Of a stretch of 64,000 nucleotides of DNA, positions 25,992 to 34,991 are shown one piece after another. The stretch is taken from positions 930,001 through 994,000 of the forward strand of contig NZ_CP046052.1 of assembly GCF_004802635.2 (NCBI RefSeq), in the 5' to 3' direction. The notes under the pieces are model-generated. The model saw only the letters and a list, made by a program, of their open reading frames with translations, made no database searches and was not told where the DNA came from. Made by a program: the position numbers and the translations under genes. How positions within the stretch are numbered: position 1 is the first letter of the stretch; each line of letters opens with the position of its first letter. The stretch is from Methylocystis heyeri (GTDB lineage: Bacteria > Pseudomonadota > Alphaproteobacteria > Rhizobiales > Beijerinckiaceae).

Positions 25992-26594
25992 CTATGCCAA
26001 TATCCTGATGGGAAAATTAGGAGACCTCCATCCGAAAGTCAAAGCAATGCCTAACAATTCAAACAGTAACTTGAGCAACATCAAGAAACCGCAGATGGCC
26101 GCTTGCCATCCCAGCGCCCCACTGAGATAAATCCCGGCAAGATCACGCTTGGCAAAAAGATGGCCTCGTTGGGCCGCAACCTCGAGCAATCGTTTTGCTT
26201 CAATAAAATCCCGCTTCGTTGACAGACCTTCTTTGTACATCATAGCGAGCCTGTAAATTGCAGGCGTGTAATTAGTTGCCGCCCCTCTTGAAAATGCGTC
26301 AAAAGCTGCCTTGTAATCCTTTTCCTGAAAAGCAATCCGCCCAAGCCTGTACGACGCCTGGATCCATCCAGCGTCTTCGGCGCGCGCGAGCCAAAATTGC
26401 GCTTGAGAAATTCCGCTCTTTGAATTTTCTTCCAAATAAGCGTCGGCGAGATACCATATGCTCGCTATTGAACCTCGCTCCGCTAAATCCTTTAGGATTG
26501 CTATCGCTCCAGCTCTGTCTCCTTCCAATCGTGAGTAAGCCTTGCGCAATGCCTCGATGTCGGGCTCTCGCTCCCAATCGATGTCCGGGTACAT
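25992..26594 (-). CDS. Sel1-repeat protein, candidate immunity protein
   Basis: The 200-residue protein is a run of Sel1-like (TPR-related) helical pairs from about residue 30 to 160, for example ASYRLGRIAFQEKDYKAAFD and AIYRLAMMYKEGLSTKRDF. It then ends in a hydrophobic segment (AAICGFLMLLKLLFELLGIA) that could be a membrane anchor. Its AGGAGA ribosome site spans the stop codon of the Rhs tip at 26604, so translation is coupled. Sel1-type proteins are known as cognates of some exported effectors. The immunity role is inferred from the coupling and from the equivalent position in the other modules. Confidence 0.65.
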   Translation of the reverse strand: MYPDIDWEREPDIEALRKAYSRLEGDRAGAIAILKDLAERGSIASIWYLADAYLEENSKSGISQAQFWLARAEDAGWIQASYRLGRIAFQEKDYKAAFDAFSRGAATNYTPAIYRLAMMYKEGLSTKRDFIEAKRLLEVAAQRGHLFAKRDLAGIYLSGALGWQAAICGFLMLLKLLFELLGIALTFGWRSPNFPIRILA

Positions 26595-26603
26595 CGGGCT
26601 CTC

Positions 26604-27521
26604 CTATGGACAGTTCTTTCGCGAGATGGACGGCGGCGGCGGTGGCGGAGCCTTAGGTGGTTCTGGGAACTCCTTCCAGCAGATCAGCGTGTAGCACACT
26701 CGCCAGAATTTGCGCCAATCCCAAAGACCCTCAGGGTCCTCGTATACTAGCGGATTTTGTTCAGCGTAACCGAAGCGAGCCGGCCCGTCCGGAAATAACG
26801 CTCTTTCCGTGTGTCCAGCGGGGTTAATCAGCGGGGCTTGGAGCTGGAATAGCTCGATAACACTCAGATTATCGAAGGGCGCTGCAATAGTAGCAGCGTC
26901 TCGCTTCCACGCAGCGAAAGTATCTGTTGGAATGCCGGCAACGGTCACACGCTCCTTGTCCTTTATCAGCGGATCCGGCTGCAGATACCTACCGAGGCTG
27001 GCGTCGTAGTGCCGATGCCAGTTGTAGGCGAGGCCGGTTTCGAGCTGGAACCACTGCCCCGGAAAGCGGATGTCCATCACCGCGGGGCTGGACCAGATAT
27101 AGCTCACCGCGCCGAAGGGATTGTAGATCGCGTTCCAGACCCAGGCGCCCGCGGTCGAGATCATCAGCACCGGGCGGCCGAGATGGTCGGTGTGGACCAT
27201 GTAAATCTGCGGGGTCGCGGTGTTGACCTGATCCACCACCGCGACGGGGAGGTCGTTCAGCCAGATATATTCGCGATGCGTGACGCCGGCAGTGTCCAGC
27301 TCTGCGATGATGTGGTTGTGGGTGTCGTGGACATAGAGCGTCGTCGTCGTGGTCGCGCCGCTGGTGACGGTTCGCGAGACCAGCCGGTTCAGCGCGTCAT
27401 AGCCATAGCTGCCGCCATTGCTCGGCGCCCCGGCCCGAGAGGCTTTGGCCAGCCGCCCCTCGACGTCGTAGCTGTAGTTCATCGCGATATTGGAGCCCGC
27501 CGCGCTGCTGTCGCTGGCCAC
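26604..27521 (-). CDS. orphan Rhs module with short Pro-rich tip
   Basis: The frame opens at a GTG within the core and core homology extends to 27564, where it abuts the stop codon of the next companion gene. It encodes NYSYDVEGRLAK through AYNWHRHYDASLGRYLQPDP, identical in most positions to the full-length gene. Beyond QPDP lie about 60 novel residues, then DGPARFGYAEQNPLVYEDPEGL and a tip of only about 40 residues with two Cys, a proline run (PPKAPPPPPPS) and SRKNCP at the end. The tip may be a remnant or a very small toxin. The Sel1 gene follows at once. Confidence 0.7.
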   Translation of the reverse strand: MASDSSAAGSNIAMNYSYDVEGRLAKASRAGAPSNGGSYGYDALNRLVSRTVTSGATTTTTLYVHDTHNHIIAELDTAGVTHREYIWLNDLPVAVVDQVNTATPQIYMVHTDHLGRPVLMISTAGAWVWNAIYNPFGAVSYIWSSPAVMDIRFPGQWFQLETGLAYNWHRHYDASLGRYLQPDPLIKDKERVTVAGIPTDTFAAWKRDAATIAAPFDNLSVIELFQLQAPLINPAGHTERALFPDGPARFGYAEQNPLVYEDPEGLWDWRKFWRVCYTLICWKEFPEPPKAPPPPPPSISRKNCP

Positions 27522-27563
27522 ATCGCCGGCGGCGTCATAGCCGAGGCTGCGCGTGCTGCTCCC

Positions 27564-28028
27564 TTATCCCTCTTCCTTTCGGCCCCGCGCCTCGCGCCGT
27601 CGGGTCAGCTCGTCCTCGATTTTCTGAACCTCCGCGTCGACCATTCCGCGCAGCCGTTGGTAAACGTCCAGTCCATAGACCCAAGGAATGTACTTCGGAA
27701 AAATTACATAAGCAGCATCCGGATATTCCTCAGTCGTCACGAACGGTTCAGTCTGTTTTTCAAAAAAGACCCTGAACCGCGTCAGCGCCTCGATTATCGC
27801 TTGGAACGGAGAGGTTCCATAGTTGCGCCTACGTTCAGCTTTCTCGTTTACGGCAATCTCGCTCAGGCAATACCAGTCGCCGGTCTCACTATCGGGAACG
27901 GGCGCCGCCAACCGCACGGTTATCCGCTTACCTGTTTCCTCTCCAACGAACGCCATCTCGCACATTGGGGCGAAGATTTCATCGACCATGCCAGTCTCCC
28001 GATCAGTGGTCACCGTATTGGTTTTCAC
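27564..28028 (-). CDS. candidate immunity protein of the full-length Rhs (DUF6968-like)
   Basis: This 154-residue soluble protein starts at GTG 28028, overlapping the Rhs coding end by 26 bases in another frame, which implies coupled translation. Features include MCEMAFVGEETGKRITVRLA, GDWYCLSEIAV and YGTSPFQAIIEALTRFRVFF. This resembles DUF6968-type small proteins that sit beside toxins, a match from memory. The C-terminus is a charged helix. Its stop codon touches the next copy of the Rhs core, so the pair tip plus this gene behaves as one exchangeable cassette. Confidence 0.7.
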   Translation of the reverse strand: MKTNTVTTDRETGMVDEIFAPMCEMAFVGEETGKRITVRLAAPVPDSETGDWYCLSEIAVNEKAERRRNYGTSPFQAIIEALTRFRVFFEKQTEPFVTTEEYPDAAYVIFPKYIPWVYGLDVYQRLRGMVDAEVQKIEDELTRRREARGRKEEG

Positions 28029-31000
28029 ACCAGTTCCGCTTTTCCTGAACCGAGTTAAAAGTATGACTTAAACAGGCCATGTGTGCTTGTTGCCCCCCAA
28101 CAACATTGTTTCGCTCTTTCTTTGATATTGTGTCACAAAAAGCAACCCAATCATCTTCCCCGCCTTCCGCGGCCCTCAAACATTTTTGATAACGATCATC
28201 CCGCGTTTCACGTTTCCGACTGCAGAATTGATTGGACACCCAATCCAGGACACCCCAACTCACGCCCGCTCCGGCTAGGCCGCCTGCGGCTGCGCCGATA
28301 ATCGTTCCGGCGCCTGGCAAAATCGCAGTGCCGATGTCGGCGCCAATTTCTCCACCGATCAGGATAGGCGAGGGGTTGCGGCCATCGGGATCCCCATATG
28401 CCAGCGGATTCCCGCCGACATAGCCGTAAAGACTCCGCCCGCCGGCATACCCGATCGGATCGGGCTGCAGATACCTCCCGAGGCTCGCATCATAGTGCCG
28501 ATGCCAATTATAGGCGAGGCCGGTTTCGAGCTGGAACCACTGCCCCGGAAAGCGGATGTCCATCACCGCGGGGCTGGACCAGATATAGCTCACCGCGCCG
28601 AAGGGATTGTAGATCGCGTTCCAGACCCAGGCGCCCGCGGTCGAGATCATCAGCACCGGGCGGCCGAGATGGTCGGTGTGGACCATGTAAACCTGCGGGG
28701 TCGAGGTGTTGACCTGATCCACCACCGCCACCGGCAGGTCGTTCAGCCAGATATATTCGCGATGTGTGACGCCGGCGCTGTCCAGCTCGGCGATGATGTG
28801 GTTGTGGGTGTCGTGGACGTAGAGCGTCGTCGTCGTGGTCGCGCCGCTGGTGACGGTTCGCGAGACCAGCCGGTTCAGCGCGTCATAGCCATAGCTGCCG
28901 CCATTGCTCGGCGCCCCGGCCCGAGAGGCTTTGGCCAGCCGCCCCTCGACGTCGTAGCTGTAGTTCATCGCGATATTGGAGCCCGCCGCGCTGCTGTCGC
29001 TGGCCACATCGCCGGCGGCGTCATAGCCGAGGCTGCGCGTGCTGCTCCCTGTGGCCACCGACTGCAGCCGGTTGGAGCCGAGCGGATAGAGATAGCTCGA
29101 CAGGACGCCGTTGCCGGTCTCGGTGAGGCGGTTGCCGACGCCGTCGTAGGTCCAGGAATATTGGCCGTAATAGCCGCTCGCCGAAGCCAGCCGCCGCGTC
29201 GGCGTATAGGTGAAGCTCTGCGACTGCGCGCCATAGGTGAAGGGCGGACTCGTGCCGGGATTGTTGTTGTCGACGATCGAATCCACCATGTCGCCGGTCC
29301 AGGACAGGTTGAGATCGACGCTGCCGCTGGGGCTCGCCGACCATCCGGTCTGCACCCGCTTCACGCGATAGCTGCTGTCGAGCGTGAAATTGGTGGTCTG
29401 GCCGTTGTTGAAGCTCATCGAGGCCAGCGGCCCATAGGGGTTCCACTGCGCCAGCCACAGGATGGCCTGATCCTGCGCGGCGGAGTTCTGCCTTGTCGTG
29501 ATCGAGCTGATCCTGCCGATGGCGTCGCGTCCAAAGTTGACGGTCCGCCCGGAGGGATAAGTCATGGAGACGATATTGCCCGCGGCGTCGTAGCTGTAAT
29601 AGACGGCCACTGAGGGAGCGGGACTGGTGGTGCGATAATCGACCGTCACCCTGCCTTGGGCGTCATAGACCAGCCAGTCATTGCCGGTTTCGCTGTAGAG
29701 GCCGACCAGCCGGCCCGCGCCCTTGTTGCCGTCGCCGGTGTAATCCCAGGCGAAGCCCTGCCCATATTGCGAGGCCGGATAGCCGTTGTAGCTCTTGTAG
29801 CTGATACGGCCCGCGGCGTCGTAGGAATAATTGGTCACGATCCCGCGCGGATCGGTCCTCTGCGTTACACGGCCGCCCGCGTCGCGCACATAGGTCGTGG
29901 CGCCGCGGTCGGGCGAGACCTCCTGGATCACCTCGCCGAAGCCGTTGCGGACATAGCTGGTCACATTGGCGCGCGGATCCTGATAGCCGGTGATGTTGTC
30001 CTGGCCGTCGCGCGCGAGATTGACCGTCGCGCCGCTCTCGTCGACCTCCTTGTTCAGGCGGTTGAGCGCGTCGAACCCATAGGAGAACACATTCGAGCGC
30101 GGGTCCGCGACCGAGACGAGGTTGTCGGTTCGATCATAGGCGAAACCATAGGCCTGCGATTGCGCTCCGATAGACTTGATGACCCGCCCGAGTTCGTCGA
30201 AAACCCTGGTCTCGGCAAAGCCGGCGCCGACGCCTCCCGATACGCTGGTCGAAGTTGTGTCGCCATTGGCGTTGCGGGCGTAGCTGATGGTTTCTCCGGC
30301 CGAATTCGCGACGCTCATCAGCCGGCGGGCGCCGTCATAGGAATAGGTCTCGTAAGCGCCGTTGGGCAGGGTGATCTTTGTGACGTCTCCCACCGCGTCA
30401 TAGGCGATCGTGGTGATCGCGGGAGTTCCCGCGGCGTCGGCCGTCAGACTTGTCAGCCATCCATGGGTCTGCTCGTAAGCGAGATTGACCACGACGCCAT
30501 TGGGGTCGGTCAGCGACGTGGGCTGGCGAAGCGAATTCCATGAGGTGACGGTCGTGACGTTCCCGACCGGATCGGTGACCGACTGCAGGCCGCCATTGGC
30601 GTTGTAGGCGTAAGCGGTCACCGCGCCCGCGGGATCGGTGACCGAGGTCAATTGCCCGGTGGAGTTATAGACATAGCTCCAGGTTCTGGTCTGCCCGCTG
30701 GTGGAATAGGGAACGCTTTGCGTCGTGGTGTCGAGTTGCTGGATCTGCGTGACAAGCCCGCCGGCGTTGTAGGTAGCCGAGATCGTCTGCCCTGGAACCG
30801 CGATCTGCGTCGGCAGGTTCAAAGTTGCATGCCAGGCGACATTGGTCGTGACGGCTTGCGAGGTCCCATAACCACGCGTGATCGAAGTCGGGCGGTTTTT
30901 CGCGTCGCGCACATAGGCGATGACGCGACCTTCCTCGTCTGTCTCCGAAGCGACGAAATAATTGGAGTCATAGGTCCAGCCGCGCGTCGTGCCGACGCAA

Positions 31001-32589
31001 TTCGTGCTTGGTTCGCCGACCACCGACGTCAAGGTCGAGAGGTAGGAATTGCTCGGATGGGTCCAGTGATATTCCGCCACCTTGCCGAGCGGATTGGTGA
31101 CGTAGCGCACCAAATCATTGGGCAGCGTGGTCGAGGGCTGGTTATAGGCGATGGAATAATTATCCAGGCCGCCGGCATGCTGGGTCGAGGTCGCGCGCCC
31201 CAGTCCGTCATAGGCGAAGGTTCCGTATCTGACGCCGCGAGCGTCGGTCACTCCGGTCAGGAAAGTCGGAAACAGTGCGTTTTCATATTGGTAGGTGGTG
31301 TAATCCAGCACACTGCCGCCAGCGATGAGCTGCTTTTGCACGAGGCGGCCGACGTTCATGACCGAAGCGCCCGACTGCAGCGGCGGATCGTAGGTATAAA
31401 CAAGCGATGTGCCGTTGGAAGGGGTGATGCTAGCGATGCTTACCGGCACGGGGTTCGTATTGCCGACGCTCGTGTCCGGATATTGGAAATAGTTCCAGGC
31501 GACGGCAAGCGACATTCCATAGCTATCTGTTATGCTTTGGAGCGCGCCATATTGATCGTAAGAGAAGTTCCAGACATATTGACCTTCGCTCATCGAAATC
31601 GGACGAGCAATCAGGTAAAGCGGCGCTCCGTTGCTGTCACTGGAATTGATTTGCCGAAAGGTCTGAAAGGTCCAGACCCTGTTCTCGTCGGCGTCGATCA
31701 GCCGCCATTGCGTCGGGGTGTATGTTATCTGTGTCCAATCGCTGGGGGGCGTTCCAACAAATTGGAGACTGTAGCGCGTCTGGATCGTGCCCGATGGAAC
31801 AAAGCTGTTGCCGCTTTGAGCAAAATCGAGAGCAAGCCCATTCGGCAGATATAGAGTTACGCCCGTCTTCAGGTAAATATATTGCGCGAATGACGTATCG
31901 CTCGCGAGATGAATTTCAGACAGGAAGTTGAACCGCCAGCCGCCCACTGAGCCTCGAACTTCGCCTTTGCGCGCGATCACCGCAGACGGCGCACGGCTGC
32001 GATAAAACCGACTGACGTAAAGTCGTCCCTTGTCGCCGGCGGTCTCGAAATCGGTTTCCTCTTCGAGCTTGGCGCCGTCGAAGATGGCGATGGGATTGCC
32101 GGCGTTGGGGGAGTTGAGCGGGGGGTTGGGCGCCGAACCTATTCCAGGTCCTGAGGTGGATTTGGAAGACGAGCAGCCAGGAGGCAGAGGCGGGGTGATC
32201 TGCTCGTTTGGGGAACAGTTTCCGCCGACCGCGGTATAGCCGGCTGAACAGGTTAGCCATACGATGGTTGGCCCGATCGTGCCGCAACTGTTGATGCCGC
32301 CATTGCAGCGATCATAGAACTTGGTCCAGTCGCATTGGTAGGTATTGGGGTTGCTGGTGGGCACCGCGGCGACAAAAACGCTCTTGGCGGTGGCGTTGTA
32401 GGCCTGCCACTGATGTTGACAGGCGTCCGCGGGCGTTGCCCCATAATATCCCGGTTGTTGGTTCATGACGGTGAACCAACCCTGGCTTCCCTGCGGAAAA
32501 GATTGCGCCTCGGCGTCCCTTTGCGCCACGCCGAAGAGAATGGCCACCATGCACAACGCACGGACGGCGAAATGAGCAACCCGGTTCAT
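28003..32589 (-). CDS. full-length secreted Rhs/YD-repeat protein (polymorphic toxin candidate)
   Basis: The 1528-residue protein has a Sec signal peptide (residues 1-28, cleavage near AEAQ) and a Cys-containing N-terminal region of about 125 residues. A DUF6531-like start follows (GNPIAIFDGAKLEEETDF, then FYRSRAP), and then about 1,000 residues of YD/RHS repeats that in relatives form a hollow shell around the toxin. The core ends RYLQPDP. The variable tip of about 130 residues has a Gly-rich hydrophobic stretch (GAGTIIGAAAGGLAGAG) and then six Cys before NQYGDH. Start ATG 32589 has GGAG upstream. No VgrG, PAAR or type VI genes are present, so Sec-dependent surface display or release is the likely route. 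Confidence 0.85.
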   Translation of the reverse strand: MNRVAHFAVRALCMVAILFGVAQRDAEAQSFPQGSQGWFTVMNQQPGYYGATPADACQHQWQAYNATAKSVFVAAVPTSNPNTYQCDWTKFYDRCNGGINSCGTIGPTIVWLTCSAGYTAVGGNCSPNEQITPPLPPGCSSSKSTSGPGIGSAPNPPLNSPNAGNPIAIFDGAKLEEETDFETAGDKGRLYVSRFYRSRAPSAVIARKGEVRGSVGGWRFNFLSEIHLASDTSFAQYIYLKTGVTLYLPNGLALDFAQSGNSFVPSGTIQTRYSLQFVGTPPSDWTQITYTPTQWRLIDADENRVWTFQTFRQINSSDSNGAPLYLIARPISMSEGQYVWNFSYDQYGALQSITDSYGMSLAVAWNYFQYPDTSVGNTNPVPVSIASITPSNGTSLVYTYDPPLQSGASVMNVGRLVQKQLIAGGSVLDYTTYQYENALFPTFLTGVTDARGVRYGTFAYDGLGRATSTQHAGGLDNYSIAYNQPSTTLPNDLVRYVTNPLGKVAEYHWTHPSNSYLSTLTSVVGEPSTNCVGTTRGWTYDSNYFVASETDEEGRVIAYVRDAKNRPTSITRGYGTSQAVTTNVAWHATLNLPTQIAVPGQTISATYNAGGLVTQIQQLDTTTQSVPYSTSGQTRTWSYVYNSTGQLTSVTDPAGAVTAYAYNANGGLQSVTDPVGNVTTVTSWNSLRQPTSLTDPNGVVVNLAYEQTHGWLTSLTADAAGTPAITTIAYDAVGDVTKITLPNGAYETYSYDGARRLMSVANSAGETISYARNANGDTTSTSVSGGVGAGFAETRVFDELGRVIKSIGAQSQAYGFAYDRTDNLVSVADPRSNVFSYGFDALNRLNKEVDESGATVNLARDGQDNITGYQDPRANVTSYVRNGFGEVIQEVSPDRGATTYVRDAGGRVTQRTDPRGIVTNYSYDAAGRISYKSYNGYPASQYGQGFAWDYTGDGNKGAGRLVGLYSETGNDWLVYDAQGRVTVDYRTTSPAPSVAVYYSYDAAGNIVSMTYPSGRTVNFGRDAIGRISSITTRQNSAAQDQAILWLAQWNPYGPLASMSFNNGQTTNFTLDSSYRVKRVQTGWSASPSGSVDLNLSWTGDMVDSIVDNNNPGTSPPFTYGAQSQSFTYTPTRRLASASGYYGQYSWTYDGVGNRLTETGNGVLSSYLYPLGSNRLQSVATGSSTRSLGYDAAGDVASDSSAAGSNIAMNYSYDVEGRLAKASRAGAPSNGGSYGYDALNRLVSRTVTSGATTTTTLYVHDTHNHIIAELDSAGVTHREYIWLNDLPVAVVDQVNTSTPQVYMVHTDHLGRPVLMISTAGAWVWNAIYNPFGAVSYIWSSPAVMDIRFPGQWFQLETGLAYNWHRHYDASLGRYLQPDPIGYAGGRSLYGYVGGNPLAYGDPDGRNPSPILIGGEIGADIGTAILPGAGTIIGAAAGGLAGAGVSWGVLDWVSNQFCSRKRETRDDRYQKCLRAAEGGEDDWVAFCDTISKKERNNVVGGQQAHMACLSHTFNSVQEKRNWCENQYGDH
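28453..29700 (-). repeat. Rhs core segment duplicated along the island
   Basis: This 1.25-kb part of the full-length gene is the template for all partial copies. The copies, with approximate limits, are 22105-23350, 26970-27564, 21110-21431, 19857-20260 and a 110-base stub at 24470-24580. Copies end abruptly at different upstream points but all diverge downstream right after the codons for QPDP. Near-identity at nucleotide level implies recent duplication or ongoing gene conversion. Confidence 0.85.
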
Positions 32590-32839
32590 TTGAAACTCCG
32601 CCTGAAACTATTTGTTAACCAAAACAAACCGCCCCGGCGTCGACGAGTCAAATTTCAACACGGGCGGGGAGAAGGCCTTTTCCATCAAAGCTTGAACAAG
32701 AAATTATTGTGAGACCATTTCGATTTGGATCGCGAAGCGACGGGTAGTCGACACTGCGCTGCAGCTATCGCGCGAGACTGATCGGGCTGCTTATCCACAA
32801 GTATTTTTATGGGGGAAGCCGTTTAAGGGGCAGGGCGCT

Positions 32840-34036
32840 CTACCCCGGCAGTCTCACCGTCGCAATGGCGAGCGCCGCCATGCCTTCCTGGCGGCCGGTG
32901 AAGCCGAGCTTCTCTGAGGTCGTCGCCTTGATGGCCACGCGGTCGATATCGAGATCCATGATGGCGGCGAGGCTGGCGCGGATCGCGTCGCGATGCGGGC
33001 CGATTTTCGGCAGCTCGCAAACGATGGTGGCGTCGATATGGGCGATCATGCCGCCGCGCTCGCGCACGCGCTCGCAGGCGCGTTTCAGAAAGATCGAGGA
33101 GGCGGCGCCTTTCCACTGCGGATCGGAAGGCGGAAAATGCGAGCCGATGTCGCCGTCGGCTATGGCGCCGAAAATGGCGTCGGTGATGGCGTGCATCAGC
33201 ACGTCGGCGTCGGAATGTCCGGCGAGCCCATGGCTGTGGGGAATAGCGACGCCGCCGAGCCAGACTTTTTCGCCCTCGGCGAAGGCGTGAACGTCATAAC
33301 CCTGGCCGGTGCGCACATCGGGCAGGGCGTTCAGCAACAGGGCCGTGGCGCGCAAGAAATCCTCCCGGGTCGTCAGCTTGAAATTGGCGGGGTCGCCTTC
33401 AAAGATATGGACGGCATGGCCGGCGTGCTCGGCTATCATGGCGTCGTCGGTGAATTCCAGCGCCTTCGACGCCGCCGTCCGGTGGGCCTGCAGGATCAGA
33501 TCGAAGGCGAAGGACTGGGGCGTCTGCACGGCGCGCAGGCGCGCGCGCTCCGGCGTCGCCGTCACCTTTCCTGCGGCGTCCACCTCCTTGACCGTATCGG
33601 CGAGAGCGACGCCCGGCGCCGCCGCCCCGTGATCCAGCGCGGCGTCGATCGCCCTGGCGATCAGAGCCGCATCGGCGAAGGGGCGGGCGGCGTCGTGGAT
33701 CAGCACGACTTTGGGCGGCTTCTCCAGCGACGCCAGCGCCTCGAGGCCGTTGCGCACGCTGTCCTGCCGCGAGGCGCCGCCGGTCGAAGGCGCCAGCAGC
33801 CGCTCGCGCGCGTCCGCCGGGAGTTCCTGCGCCGCGGCGTCGTAAAGTTCGCGGTCGTCGGCGTGGATCACGGTCGCCAGCACCGCCTGCGGCGCGGCGG
33901 CGTGCAGCGCCTTCAGCGTATGGGCGAGCACGCTGCGGCCGAGGAGCGGGCGATATTGTTTGGGGAGGCCTTCGCCGGCGCGCGAGCCGCGTCCGCCGGC
34001 GACGACGAGAAAGGCGATTGAAGAGGTCGCGGTCAT
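32840..34036 (-). CDS. ispDF: bifunctional IspD/IspF
   Basis: This fused enzyme covers two steps of the MEP isoprenoid pathway. The N-terminal IspD cytidylyltransferase (residues 1 to about 235; VVAGGRGSRAGEGLPKQYRP nucleotide loop) makes CDP-methylerythritol. The C-terminal IspF domain (RTGQGYDVHAF with metal ligands Asp and His, then GLAGHSDADVLMHAITDAIF) cyclises its phosphorylated form. Total 398 residues, the usual length of the alphaproteobacterial fusion. Relatives keep it beside cinA and dusB-ntrB; here it is flanked by the Rhs island on one side and the secreted-paralog array on the other. Confidence 0.95.
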   Translation of the reverse strand: MTATSSIAFLVVAGGRGSRAGEGLPKQYRPLLGRSVLAHTLKALHAAAPQAVLATVIHADDRELYDAAAQELPADARERLLAPSTGGASRQDSVRNGLEALASLEKPPKVVLIHDAARPFADAALIARAIDAALDHGAAAPGVALADTVKEVDAAGKVTATPERARLRAVQTPQSFAFDLILQAHRTAASKALEFTDDAMIAEHAGHAVHIFEGDPANFKLTTREDFLRATALLLNALPDVRTGQGYDVHAFAEGEKVWLGGVAIPHSHGLAGHSDADVLMHAITDAIFGAIADGDIGSHFPPSDPQWKGAASSIFLKRACERVRERGGMIAHIDATIVCELPKIGPHRDAIRASLAAIMDLDIDRVAIKATTSEKLGFTGRQEGMAALAIATVRLPG

Positions 34037-34213
34037 GCCGCTGCTGTGAAGTTTTTTCCTTGCGCCGTCAATGCTGCATCAGAGGCGCAACCCCGTTCGT
34101 CAGCGACGCCTTGGGCAATGCCGAAATGACAATTCATCTCATATTTTCTCCAGGGGCGCTTGAAAACGCCTGAAGATCAGCTTCGCGCCAAGCTCAAGCG
34201 CAAGCCCGCCGCG

Positions 34214-34774
34214 TCAATGCGTGCGGGTCGCGAGGGAGAGGTTCAGCGGGTCCGCGGCCAAAAAGGACAGGGGAGGCGGGCCGTTCAGGACATAGCCGGC
34301 GTAGCCGAAGATCGGAGCGGCGTAATAGCCTGGATTGCCGGCGATCGAAACCGAGCCCATCAGGCACCAGTAATGACCGGGCGCGGCGGGCTTGAGGGTG
34401 ATGCCGCTCGGAAATGTGGTTTGAAAGGTCTGGCCGGGCTGGGCCTCGAAAAGACCAATGACCGAATAGCCTTCGGAATTGCCGCAGTCGGCCGCGGAGC
34501 TCTGGTTGAAATAGACGTAAATCGCCGCCGTGGCCTCGTTCCTCTGGGTGAAATGATTGGCGAAGGTCAGATAGTTCAGCACGGCGGTCGAGCCGCTGGG
34601 GCCGAGCAGCTGCAGCCGGTTGGCGACGCTGACCGCGACCGCGCCGAAAAAGCTGTTCGGAGGCGAATTGATGATGCCCGGCGCCGGGTTGACCCCCTGG
34701 GCCGCGGCTTGGGAAAGCGGGAGAGCGACCAGCGCAGCCGGAATGCAGGCGAATAAATGCGAGCGGAGTTTCAT
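34214..34774 (-). CDS. secreted protein, paralog 1 of 6 (most diverged)
   Basis: This 186-residue protein starts at ATG 34774 behind GGAGG. The signal peptide is MKLRSHLFACIPAALVALPL and cleavage is near QAAAQ. The mature part shares the array pattern: PPNSFFGAV, a LLGPSGSTAVLNYLTF strand, ADCGNSEG, PGQTFQTTFPSGITLKP, GHYWCLMGS and SIAGNPGYY. Only two cysteines remain after processing. It is the most diverged member and lies nearest ispDF. No known family is recognised; a small beta-rich periplasmic or extracellular protein is likely. Confidence 0.7.
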   Translation of the reverse strand: MKLRSHLFACIPAALVALPLSQAAAQGVNPAPGIINSPPNSFFGAVAVSVANRLQLLGPSGSTAVLNYLTFANHFTQRNEATAAIYVYFNQSSAADCGNSEGYSVIGLFEAQPGQTFQTTFPSGITLKPAAPGHYWCLMGSVSIAGNPGYYAAPIFGYAGYVLNGPPPLSFLAADPLNLSLATRTH

Positions 34775-34991
34775 CGAAACCTCCAACCGTTTGCGGTGGC
34801 TCCTCTCGAATATGCTGGCTGGCGAGGCCATCGGCAAGTTGGGGGGGGCTGATGAAAACTGCGGCATTTTCGCCTTTGCGATAGAGATCTGTGACTCCCT
34901 TTGGTCCTTCGAGGAGGCGTCGCTCGATCCCGCCAGCTTGTCGACAGAAGAGAAAGCCCTTCATGCCGAGAGGCGGCGATGCAGGCGTCAG

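Noticed and set aside
19857-29700. The repeated Rhs segments as a possible CRISPR array or transposon
   Set aside because: The repeats are hundreds of bases long, coding, and separated by genes; there are no short regular repeats, spacers or cas genes.
32791-32799. Perfect DnaA-box-like TTATCCACA between the Rhs gene and ispDF
   Set aside because: It is a single site with no cluster, AT-rich unwinding region or dnaA/parAB genes, so it is not evidence of an origin.
34194-34964. 256-residue minus-strand frame covering paralog 1
   Set aside because: It is a different frame from the signal-peptide protein with the shared family blocks, and lacks those blocks.
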